Assembly (NCBI GenBank): GCA_002404465.1
Contig: DHJT01000009.1
Span: 24,671-35,544 of the forward strand
DNA length: 10,874 nucleotides
Reading direction: 5' to 3'
DNA from: Sutterella sp. UBA4713
GTDB lineage: Bacteria > Pseudomonadota > Gammaproteobacteria > Burkholderiales > Burkholderiaceae_F
Within the stretch, counting starts at the first letter, position 1. Each line of letters starts with the position of its first letter. Positions 1 through 5,860 of this stretch are shown here, piece by piece. The notes under the pieces are model-generated. The model worked only from the letters and a program-made list of their open reading frames with translations. It made no database searches and was not told the DNA's origin. The position numbers were made by a program, and so were the translations under genes.

Positions 1-1
1 G

Positions 2-1120
2 GAAGTCAAAGACGTGATGGCGTATTTGCGTCTTTTGGTCAATCCCGATGACGTCAGTTTGCAGCGCGTCATCAATCAGCCTCCGCGCGGCATCGGCCAG
101 ACGACGGTTGCCAGAATCGCAAACCGTGCCCAAGAGTCCGGTGTCGGTTTGTGGCAGGCTTTGGTGACGGGACTTGCTGAATCGTCCGATGCCGGACTTG
201 CGCGTGCCGCCGATTTTGTGCATCTTATCGAAACCTTGCGCAAAGAGTGTGAAACGCTGCCTTTGGAAAAAGTCGTGGATACGGTTATTAATGATTCGGG
301 GCTGAAGGACTATTACAGCCGTGCGCAGGATAAAGATATTCGGACGGAAAATCTTTCGGAACTTGTCAGTGCGGCAGCGGCTTTTTGCCAGGAAAATGAC
401 ATCGACTCGAACGAAAGCGCCATGCGCGTGTTGCCCGGTTCGGAAATGTCCCCCTTGGACGGGTTTATCGCGCAGGCTGTTTTGGAAAGCGATTCGCGAG
501 GCGATACACAGACTGCCGATGCCGTGCAATTGATGACCGTTCATTCGAGCAAGGGTCTTGAATTCGATACGGTGTTTTTAACGGGCTTGGAAGAAGGGCT
601 GTTCCCGCACCCGGCTAAAGACAATGAGGATGCACTGCAGGCGCTTGATGAGGAAAGACGGTTGTTGTATGTCGCAATGACCCGGGCTCGTAAACATCTT
701 CGCATCAGTTGGTGCGAGCAACGTCGCCTTTACGGTGATTTGCGCAGGACCGGAGCATCGTCATTTTTGCAGGAAATTCCCGAGACCGAGACGCAACGCA
801 TTCGGAGTCGGTACGATGCACTGTGCGCCGTGACAAACTCGGAAACGTGGCGATACTCTCCGAGATCGTCTTGGCAGAATACGTCGCGACAAACGCCGGC
901 GATGCGCGACGTGGCGTTCGGGTTTTCCGGGACAACGAAAGAGGCCAATCCTTGGAATCTGTCCTCGGGCGATAAGGTCAAGCATCGTAAATTCGGCACC
1001 GGAACCGTCATTAAGCTAGTCAATGCTCAGAGCATAAACAGGGCCAGTGCCTGGGTTCAATTTTCGTGCGGACGCAAGGAGTTGCTTCTTTCTGTCGCTA
1101 AACTTGAAAAGGTGGACTGA
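2..1120 (+). CDS. uvrD: ATP-dependent DNA helicase UvrD/PcrA family, C-terminal part (5' end outside window)
   Basis: This is the C-terminal half of a superfamily 1A 3'-5' DNA helicase of the UvrD/PcrA/Rep group, which unwinds DNA in nucleotide excision and mismatch repair. The reading frame is open to the left edge, and the codons before the first possible start (GTG at 14) read EVKD, a conserved UvrD segment, so the gene begins upstream. Counting residues from that GTG, helicase motif V (TVHSSKGLEFDTVFL) is at about 175-189, followed by GLEEGLFPH. Motif VI (EERRLLYVAMTRARKHL) is at about 213-229. The last ~50 residues (W314 onward, GDKVKHRKFGTGTV) form the Tudor-like C-terminal domain found in UvrD/PcrA, which in other species contacts RNA polymerase. 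Rep normally lacks this tail, which favours UvrD. The Walker A half is outside the window. A 99-base gap with a different promoter region follows, so it is probably not co-transcribed with the next gene. Confidence 0.93.
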   Translation, partial: EVKDVMAYLRLLVNPDDVSLQRVINQPPRGIGQTTVARIANRAQESGVGLWQALVTGLAESSDAGLARAADFVHLIETLRKECETLPLEKVVDTVINDSGLKDYYSRAQDKDIRTENLSELVSAAAAFCQENDIDSNESAMRVLPGSEMSPLDGFIAQAVLESDSRGDTQTADAVQLMTVHSSKGLEFDTVFLTGLEEGLFPHPAKDNEDALQALDEERRLLYVAMTRARKHLRISWCEQRRLYGDLRRTGASSFLQEIPETETQRIRSRYDALCAVTNSETWRYSPRSSWQNTSRQTPAMRDVAFGFSGTTKEANPWNLSSGDKVKHRKFGTGTVIKLVNAQSINRASAWVQFSCGRKELLLSVAKLEKVD

Positions 1121-1179
1121 GGCGGGGGCATGCACAAAGGCCGACTCTATGCGACCAATAGAGCAAATCAATTAACTTC

Positions 1180-1189
1180 TTGTATACAA
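1180..1189. promoter_or_regulatory. 10-bp perfect palindrome in front of the glycyl-radical peptide/rubrerythrin unit; candidate operator or -10 region
   Basis: TTGTATACAA is a perfect palindrome 30 bases upstream of the ATG at 1220. It overlaps a possible -10 hexamer TACAAT (1185-1190), which matches the sigma-70 consensus in 5 of 6 positions. No convincing -35 lies 16-18 bases upstream, so a promoter here may need an activator. The palindrome resembles half-sites bound by GntR-type regulators, but that is only similarity of pattern. It is not an FNR box (TTGAT-N4-ATCAA) nor a recognisable NrdR box. Confidence 0.35.
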
Positions 1190-1219
1190 TAGCTTAAAGC
1201 AAAACAAGGAGTTCATATT

Positions 1220-1402
1220 ATGAGCAAAAAAAAGGCCGATACGACGATCCTGGACAATGCTGAGCGTCAGCCTTGTGAGGTATGGACACGTGTGATGGGG
1301 TATCATCGCCCTGTTCAATCATTCAATGTCGGGAAGAAAGGCGAATTTGCCGAGCGTAAGTATTTTCAAGAGAGCAAATGCGGCCTGTCGTCCTGCAAAT
1401 AA
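1220..1402 (+). CDS. Stand-alone NrdD-like glycyl-radical tail peptide (60 aa)
   Basis: This small protein resembles only the extreme C-terminus of class III anaerobic ribonucleoside-triphosphate reductase (NrdD). The matching segment is CEVWTRVMGYHRPV (residues 19-32) followed by FNVGKKGEFAERKYF. In full-length NrdD a glycine in an RVxGY-type motif carries the catalytic radical; the corresponding residue here would be G27. The ten-stranded barrel, the substrate-binding part and the zinc-binding cysteine cluster of NrdD are all absent, and no NrdD body lies upstream within the window. Short free-standing proteins of this kind are usually annotated as anaerobic ribonucleotide reductase in betaproteobacteria, from memory. 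An AAGGAG ribosome binding site at 1206-1211 lies 8 bases before the ATG. The C-terminus has two extra cysteines (C54, C59). Rubrerythrin starts 22 bases downstream, so the two are very likely one transcript. Its function is not established; a radical-domain spare part, a regulatory peptide or a degenerate remnant are all possible. Confidence 0.8.
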   Translation: MSKKKADTTILDNAERQPCEVWTRVMGYHRPVQSFNVGKKGEFAERKYFQESKCGLSSCK

Positions 1403-1424
1403 AATAATTTCTGAGGAGTCTGAA

Positions 1425-1961
1425 ATGAAATCATTGAAGGGAACACAAACTGAGAAAAATCTGCAAACGGCTTTTGCCGGAGAGTCTCAAGCCCGCAACA
1501 AGTACACGTACTTTGCCGGAGTAGCCAGGAAAGAGGGCTACCAGCAGATTGCGGCTATCTTTGAAGAGACGGCTGCTAATGAAAAGGAACATGCAGCGAT
1601 TTGGTTTAAGGCTTTAGGCGGAATCGGGACGACCGAAGAAAATCTTAAGGCGGCAGCCGGCGGTGAACACTTTGAATGGACCGACATGTACGACGGTTTT
1701 GCCAAGACGGCCGACGAGGAAGGTTTCCCGGAGCTTGCTGCGCGGTTCCGTGCCGTGGCAGCGATCGAGAAAGCGCACGAAGAGAGGTATCTGAAGCTTT
1801 TGGACAACGTTCAGATGAAGCGTGTTTTCGAAAAGAGCGAAGAGGTGATGTGGCAGTGCCGTGAATGCGGTCACCTTGTCATGGGTAAGAAAGCGCCGCT
1901 CGTTTGTCCGGTTTGCGGTCATGCGCAGGCTTGGCAACAAATCCGCGCGGAAAATTATTAA
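1425..1961 (+). CDS. rbr: Rubrerythrin (178 aa)
   Basis: Rubrerythrin is a cytoplasmic non-haem iron protein that reduces hydrogen peroxide to water and protects anaerobes from oxidative damage. The N-terminal ferritin-like four-helix domain (about 1-135) shows the expected diiron ligands: E20 (AGESQARN), E53 and H56 (NEKEHA), E81 and E84 (GEHFEW), and E115 with H118 (IEKAHEE). The C-terminal rubredoxin-like domain (about 140-178) has the FeS4 cysteines C145, C148, C161 and C164 in two CxxC pairs. The protein begins MKSLKGTQTEKNLQTAF, which matches the family start closely. The ATG at 1425 is chosen over an in-frame ATG at 1326 because GAGGAG lies at 1413-1418 and the longer start would overlap the upstream gene. 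At 178 aa it is slightly shorter than Desulfovibrio rubrerythrin, apparently through a shorter stretch between the helix pairs (about 65-78). It is the second gene of the unit and is followed by a strong terminator. Confidence 0.96.
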   Translation: MKSLKGTQTEKNLQTAFAGESQARNKYTYFAGVARKEGYQQIAAIFEETAANEKEHAAIWFKALGGIGTTEENLKAAAGGEHFEWTDMYDGFAKTADEEGFPELAARFRAVAAIEKAHEERYLKLLDNVQMKRVFEKSEEVMWQCRECGHLVMGKKAPLVCPVCGHAQAWQQIRAENY

Positions 1962-2038
1962 TGATTCTTCCGGTGCATTCTTACCGAATTAACGCGATGT
2001 GACCGATGTATTACTTTTCGGTGCTAAGTCGCACAACA

Positions 2039-2065
2039 AAAAAGGTCGGGAATCCCGACCTTTTT
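2039..2065. terminator. Bidirectional rho-independent terminator between convergent genes
   Basis: A GGTCGGG/CCCGACC stem with loop AAT is flanked by an A-tract on the left (2039-2043) and a T-tract on the right (2061-2065), giving about 12 paired bases. The A and T tracts mean that either strand reads as a hairpin followed by U residues. It can therefore end the rubrerythrin transcript from the left and the 52-aa minus-strand gene from the right, whose stop codon is only 9 bases away. Confidence 0.9.
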
Positions 2066-2073
2066 GCTACCGG

Positions 2074-2232
2074 CTAGTTTTCTTTTTTTTCGTGTGTTAA
2101 ATGCAGTGCCTGTAGCAGGTTCTCGACGGTATGCTCGAGTGTCGCGCATTCATGGCATGTTTTCTCCGTCGGTTCTTTATTCTTGTTGTTTTGAACCTCG
2201 GATTCCTCCATCAAACTCATAATGACACACAT
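2074..2232 (-). CDS. Small protein of unknown function with a CxxC pair (52 aa)
   Basis: I do not recognise a family. The frame runs from ATG at 2232 to TAG at 2076-2074. It is supported by a good ribosome binding site (AAGGGAG, ending 6 bases before the ATG), a promoter-like pair upstream at 2276-2305 and a terminator immediately after the stop. The protein starts MCVIMSLMEESEV, has a polar, lysine- and asparagine-rich linker (residues 13-24), then TCHECATLEHTVENLLQAL, and ends in a charged HEKKEN tail. C26 and C29 form a CxxC pair and C2 is a third cysteine. Residues 30-46 look like one amphipathic helix with heptad-like spacing, similar in feel to small SlyX-type coiled-coil proteins but with no clear match. 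No signal peptide or membrane segment is seen. Internal ATGs at codons 5 and 8 lack ribosome binding sites. A zinc- or thiol-binding adaptor or regulator is possible but unproven. Confidence 0.68.
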   Translation of the reverse strand: MCVIMSLMEESEVQNNKNKEPTEKTCHECATLEHTVENLLQALHLTHEKKEN

Positions 2233-2275
2233 GGCTCACTCCCTTGCTTTTTTGTGACAAAACGAATGGTTGCGC

Positions 2276-2305
2276 ATCATACTCGCTTCAGTTTGATAAA
2301 ACCAA
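2276..2305 (-). promoter_or_regulatory. Candidate sigma-70 promoter for the 52-aa minus-strand gene
   Basis: On the minus strand TTGGTT (2305-2300) and TATGAT (2281-2276) are separated by 18 bases. The -10 matches consensus in 5 of 6 positions and the -35 keeps the TTG. Transcription would start near 2269, giving a leader of about 37 bases before the ATG at 2232. It is divergent from the rml promoter. Confidence 0.5.
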
Positions 2306-2321
2306 TGCCGATGCAATCTTT

Positions 2322-2353
2322 TTGACGAAAGTGATTGCCGTCGTTGCTATTAT
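2322..2353 (+). promoter_or_regulatory. Candidate extended -10 promoter of the rml operon
   Basis: TGCTATTAT at 2345-2353 is an extended -10 element (TGn followed by TATTAT, 5 of 6 matches). TTGACG at 2322-2327 matches the -35 consensus well but is 20 bases away, longer than optimal; an extended -10 can tolerate this. Transcription would begin near 2360, leaving a leader of about 75 bases before rmlA. Confidence 0.5.
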
Positions 2354-2397
2354 TGCGATTCGAATCCAAGAACCGTACCTGCACATTTCCGATGGAA

Positions 2398-2413
2398 TGA
2401 AAACGGGTTTTCA
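2398..2413. repeat. Inverted repeat in the rmlA leader (7-bp arms, 2-bp centre)
   Basis: TGAAAAC-GG-GTTTTCA is a perfect inverted repeat ending 9 bases before the rmlA ribosome binding site and lying downstream of the proposed start of transcription. It could be an operator that blocks transcription, or a small RNA hairpin near the translation start. It has no T-tract, so it is not a terminator. Confidence 0.45.
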
Positions 2414-2435
2414 ACCTCTTTAAGGGACAGTGACC

Positions 2436-3323
2436 GTGAAGGGAATTATTTTGGCCGGCGGAGCGGGAACGCGCCTTTATCCGCTAACACTTGTAACGAG
2501 TAAACAACTTTTACCTGTGTATGACAAGCCGATGATTTTTTATCCGCTCAGCACGCTGATGCTTTCCGGAATTCGAGAAATTCTTGTCATTTCAACGCCG
2601 GCGGACCTGCCGAATTTCGAACGATTGCTCGGGGACGGATCTCAGTTCGGACTTAAGCTGTCTTATAAAGTCCAGCCGAGTCCGGACGGTCTGGCCCAGG
2701 CCTTTATCCTCGGTCGGGAATTTATCGGAGACGATGCCTGTGCGATGGTTCTGGGGGACAATATCTTTTACGGGCATGGATTCGTTAAGGCCTTGCGGCA
2801 TGCTGCCGACAATGCCGTCATGAGCAACCGCGCGACGGTTTTCGGGTATTACGTTAAAGATCCTGAGCGGTTCGGTGTTGTAGAGTTCGACGAAAATTGG
2901 AAAGCGCTTTCGATAGAGGAAAAGCCCGTTAACCCTCGAAGCAACTATGCTGTAACGGGGCTGTATTTTTATCCTAAGGGTGTCTCGCAAATGGCTGATG
3001 CCGTCACGCCGTCGGCACGCGGAGAACTCGAAATTACAACGCTAAACGCATTTTATTTGGAGCAGGGGCGGCTTGATGTTCAGCTTCTCGGCCGCGGATT
3101 TGCCTGGCTTGATACGGGTACTATGGAAAGCCTTGCTGCTGCTTCCGAATACATTCGTATTGTTCAGGATCGTCAGGGTGTGGAGATTTCGGCCCCCGAG
3201 GAAATTGCTTTTAAGAACGGATGGATTAACAAAGCCGAACTCCTTGCAGCGGCCGATAGGTACGGGAAGTCTCCTTACGGAGCCCATTTAAGAAATGTTG
3301 CACAGGGGAAATTAAGCTATTAA
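2436..3323 (+). CDS. rmlA: Glucose-1-phosphate thymidylyltransferase (dTDP-glucose synthase)
   Basis: RmlA joins dTTP and glucose-1-phosphate to give dTDP-glucose and pyrophosphate, the first and normally feedback-inhibited step of dTDP-L-rhamnose synthesis, in the cytoplasm. The nucleotidyltransferase signature GGAGTRLYP is at residues 8-16, and the metal- and nucleotide-binding LGDN at 106-109 is followed by IFYGHGF. Further landmarks are EEKP at 161-164, RGELEIT at 195-201 and WLDTGT at 224-229. The length of 295 aa is normal for the family. I choose GTG at 2436 over the in-frame GTG at 2430. AAGGGA at 2422-2427 lies 8 bases from the former and only 2 from the latter, and the resulting start MKGIILAGG is the family norm. 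It opens the rml operon; rmlC follows after 23 bases. Family members used for other dTDP-sugars look the same, but the downstream rmlC, B and D fix the product as rhamnose. Confidence 0.96.
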   Translation: MKGIILAGGAGTRLYPLTLVTSKQLLPVYDKPMIFYPLSTLMLSGIREILVISTPADLPNFERLLGDGSQFGLKLSYKVQPSPDGLAQAFILGREFIGDDACAMVLGDNIFYGHGFVKALRHAADNAVMSNRATVFGYYVKDPERFGVVEFDENWKALSIEEKPVNPRSNYAVTGLYFYPKGVSQMADAVTPSARGELEITTLNAFYLEQGRLDVQLLGRGFAWLDTGTMESLAAASEYIRIVQDRQGVEISAPEEIAFKNGWINKAELLAAADRYGKSPYGAHLRNVAQGKLSY

Positions 3324-3346
3324 TCGGAGATTATCGGGTAAATACT

Positions 3347-3904
3347 ATGGGTCAGTTCTTTGTCACAAAAACACCGATTGAAGGTGTCCTTGTCCTTGAA
3401 GCGAAAAAGTTCGGAGATTCACGCGGATACTTCATGGAGACGTATAACGAAGCCGACTTTAAACACATCGGAATTGCCAATACGTTTGTGCAAGACAATC
3501 AATCTTCGTCCATGCGAGGCGTTTTACGCGGTCTTCATTTCCAGAAACGCCATCCGCAGGCCAAGCTCGTTCGTGTTTTGTCCGGGGAGGTCTTTGACGT
3601 TGCCGTGGATTTAAGGAAAGGGTCGGGGACGTACGGGAAATACGTTGCCGTGACGCTTTCTGCAAAAAATAACCGTCAACTTTTTATTCCCCGCGGATTT
3701 GCTCACGGATTCCTTGTATTAAGTGAGACGGCCGAATTTGCCTACAAGTGTGATGATTTTTATCATCCGGAGGACGAGGGCGGTATCTGCTGGAATGACC
3801 CGGATATTGCTATTGAGTGGCCTAACGTTACACCGCTGATTTTAAGCGACAAAGATAAAAAGCATCCGACATTTAAAGCGTGCGGCATGGAGTTTGTTGT
3901 ATGA
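3347..3904 (+). CDS. rmlC: dTDP-4-dehydrorhamnose 3,5-epimerase
   Basis: RmlC epimerises C3 and C5 of dTDP-4-keto-6-deoxyglucose, the third step of the pathway, without a cofactor. It is a small cupin, usually a dimer; 185 aa is typical. Landmarks are RGYFMETYN (26-34) and VLRGLHFQ (59-66), which carries the catalytic histidine H64. They continue with VFDVAVDLRKGS (82-93), FIPRGFAHGFLVL (113-125), Y133 in FAYKCDDFY (the expected catalytic tyrosine), and LSDKD with D170 (the aspartate paired with the histidine in characterised enzymes). The ATG has only a weak upstream purine stretch (CGGG, 3334-3337), so it may depend on translation of rmlA, which ends 23 bases before. Its stop codon overlaps the start of rmlB by four bases (ATGA), implying translational coupling. 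Confidence 0.96.
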   Translation: MGQFFVTKTPIEGVLVLEAKKFGDSRGYFMETYNEADFKHIGIANTFVQDNQSSSMRGVLRGLHFQKRHPQAKLVRVLSGEVFDVAVDLRKGSGTYGKYVAVTLSAKNNRQLFIPRGFAHGFLVLSETAEFAYKCDDFYHPEDEGGICWNDPDIAIEWPNVTPLILSDKDKKHPTFKACGMEFVV

Positions 3905-4929
3905 AAATATTCGTGACAGGAGGAGCCGGTTTTATCGGCTCGAATTTTATTTACCACTGGCTTGAAAAGTATCCGCAGGATCGTGTTGTGTGTCTGGATA
4001 AACTCACGTATGCCGGCAATCTTTCGACTCTGGAGGGTGCCTTCAAGACGTCGAATTTTCGTTTCAGTAAGACCGATATTTGCGACCGAAAAGCCGTTTA
4101 CGAACTTTTTGCGCAGGAACACCCCGATGTGGTGGTCAATTTTGCTGCCGAAAGTCACGTTGACCGCTCCATTGAAAATCCGGAAGTCTTTTTACAAACC
4201 AATATTCTCGGTACGGCCTGCCTGATGGATGCTTGTCGACGGTACGGTGTCGGACGCTTTCATCAAGTTTCGACCGATGAGGTTTACGGAGATCTTCCGC
4301 TCGATCGCCCGGATTTGCTCTTTACGGAAAAAACGCCCTTACACACAAGTTCGCCTTACAGTAGTTCCAAGGCAGGCGCCGATCTTCTTGTTCTTGCTTA
4401 CCACCGTACCTATGATCTTCCGGTCACGATTACGCGGTGTTCGAATAACTACGGACCGTACCATTTCCCGGAAAAACTCATTCCGCTCATGATTATCAAT
4501 GCGCTGGCCGACAAACCCCTTCCTGTGTACGGCGAAGGCCTGAATGTGCGTGATTGGTTGTATGTTAAAGATCATTGCGAGGCTATCGATTCCGTTGTTC
4601 ATTCAGGGCGGGTCGGCGAGATTTATAACGTCGGCGGGCACAACGAAATGCGCAATATCGACATTGTTCGCCTGATTTGTGAAGAGCTCGGTAAGCCTGA
4701 AACTTTGATTCGCCATGTCCAGGATCGTAAGGGACATGACAGGCGCTATGCCATTGACCCGACGAAGATTCATGATGAGCTAGGTTGGAGTCCGAAGACG
4801 CGCTTTGCAGACGGCATTAAAAAGACCATTCACTGGTATCTGACAAATCGTCCGTGGTGGGAGAAAATCGTCTCGGGTGAGTACCGTTCGTACTACGAAA
4901 AAATGTACGCGCATCGCGCTGTCTTGTAA
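3901..4929 (+). CDS. rmlB: dTDP-glucose 4,6-dehydratase
   Basis: RmlB converts dTDP-glucose to dTDP-4-keto-6-deoxyglucose with tightly bound NAD+, the second pathway step. It is an extended short-chain dehydrogenase. The Rossmann glycine motif TGGAGFIGSN is at residues 6-15, and D33 and LTYAGN (35-40) fit the adenosine-binding side. FAAESHVDRSI is at 81-91. The hallmark catalytic triad is S/T-D-E in VSTDEVYGD (T125, D126, E127), and the YxxxK pair is Y153 and K157. SNNYGPYHFPEKLIP (181-195) and RDWLYVKDH complete the sugar-nucleotide site. The length is 342 aa, slightly shorter than E. coli RmlB. The start at 3901 overlaps the rmlC stop (ATGA); an in-frame upstream ATG at 3880 would place seven unusual residues before MKIFVTGG and is not favoured. 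Confidence 0.97.
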   Translation: MKIFVTGGAGFIGSNFIYHWLEKYPQDRVVCLDKLTYAGNLSTLEGAFKTSNFRFSKTDICDRKAVYELFAQEHPDVVVNFAAESHVDRSIENPEVFLQTNILGTACLMDACRRYGVGRFHQVSTDEVYGDLPLDRPDLLFTEKTPLHTSSPYSSSKAGADLLVLAYHRTYDLPVTITRCSNNYGPYHFPEKLIPLMIINALADKPLPVYGEGLNVRDWLYVKDHCEAIDSVVHSGRVGEIYNVGGHNEMRNIDIVRLICEELGKPETLIRHVQDRKGHDRRYAIDPTKIHDELGWSPKTRFADGIKKTIHWYLTNRPWWEKIVSGEYRSYYEKMYAHRAVL

Positions 4930-4939
4930 GGGAGATGTT

Positions 4940-5860
4940 ATGAAGGTTTTCGTCACGGGAGTAAACGGGCAACTCGGTCATGATGTTGTCAATGAGCTCT
5001 CTTGTCGCGGTCATACGGTTTGCGGTTCGGATTTAAAACCGGTTTATTCGGGGGTTGCCGACGGCACATACGTGACACGTGCTCCGTATGTGTCTTTAGA
5101 TATTACGCAGCAAAAGGATGTCTTAAATGTTCTCGGGCAGGTCAGACCCGATGCCGTTATTCACTGTGCGGCATGGACGGCCGTCGATGCGGCTCAGGAG
5201 CCGGAAAACCGAGGAGTCGTTTTTGCCGTGAATGAGGGCGGAACGCGCAACATCGCGTACGCTTCCCGTGCCGTCAACGCCAAGATGATTTACATCAGTA
5301 CCGACTATGTATTTGACGGAAAGGGCACCGATCCTTGGCAGGCAGATTGCCTCGATTTTTCTCCGCTTAACGTATACGGTGAATCCAAGCTGGCCGGCGA
5401 AAAAGCCGTTCGGGAAATACTGGAGCGTGCTTTTATCGTGCGCACGGCCTGGGTCTTCGGATTAAACGGGAAGAATTTTGTTCGAACGATGGTATCTCTG
5501 GGCAAAACTCATCGGCAACTGCGCGTTGTGAACGATCAGATCGGAACGCCGACCTATACACCCGATTTAGCCCGTCTTCTTGTCGATATGGTTCAGACCG
5601 ATCGGTTTGGTACTTATCATGCAACCAATGAAGGCGGTTATATCAGCTGGGCACAGTTTGCCGCCGAAATCTTTCGGCAAACCGGACAGGATGTTACGGT
5701 GCTTCCCGTCACGACGGCCGAGTACGGGCTCTCTAAAGCAAAACGACCCTTTAACAGTCGCTTATCGAAGGACAAACTTTCGCAAGCCGGATTTGAAAGA
5801 CTGCCGACATGGCAAGATGCCTTAGCTCGCTACTTGAAGGAGGCGGCACTTTTGCCGTGA
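4940..5860 (+). CDS. rmlD: dTDP-4-dehydrorhamnose reductase
   Basis: RmlD reduces dTDP-4-keto-L-rhamnose to dTDP-L-rhamnose with NAD(P)H, the last step. The Rossmann motif TGVNGQLGHDV is at residues 6-16. HCAAWTAVDAAE-type sequence (here HCAAWTAVDAAQ, 75-86), STDYVFDG (120-127) and the catalytic YxxxK pair (Y146, K150 in YGESKLAGE) follow. RTAWVFG and NDQIGTPTYTPDLA lie in the substrate half. At 306 aa it is a few residues longer than E. coli RmlD, with a slightly extended stretch around 32-52. The start at 4940 is chosen because AAGGGAG (4928-4934) lies just ahead; an in-frame ATG at 4877 would overlap rmlB by more than 50 bases. It closes the rml operon, with only 10 bases between it and rmlB. 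Confidence 0.96.
   Translation: MKVFVTGVNGQLGHDVVNELSCRGHTVCGSDLKPVYSGVADGTYVTRAPYVSLDITQQKDVLNVLGQVRPDAVIHCAAWTAVDAAQEPENRGVVFAVNEGGTRNIAYASRAVNAKMIYISTDYVFDGKGTDPWQADCLDFSPLNVYGESKLAGEKAVREILERAFIVRTAWVFGLNGKNFVRTMVSLGKTHRQLRVVNDQIGTPTYTPDLARLLVDMVQTDRFGTYHATNEGGYISWAQFAAEIFRQTGQDVTVLPVTTAEYGLSKAKRPFNSRLSKDKLSQAGFERLPTWQDALARYLKEAALLP

Noticed and set aside
1145..1163. CTCTAT-N7-ATAGAG hairpin after uvrD as a terminator
   Set aside because: The stem is AT-rich with no T-tract after it; it may be an incidental repeat.
1225..1232. Run of eight A residues at the start of the NrdD-like gene as a frameshift or phase-variation site
   Set aside because: It encodes the ordinary lysine codons AAA AAA AAG, lacks a stimulatory structure, and a shift would only abolish the product; short A-runs after start codons are common.
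1326..1424. N-terminal extension of rubrerythrin by 33 residues
   Set aside because: It overlaps the upstream gene, lacks a ribosome binding site, and the family begins at MKSLKG.
2131..2325. Plus-strand open frame of 64 codons
   Set aside because: No ribosome binding site, and it runs antisense across the better supported 52-aa gene and its promoter.
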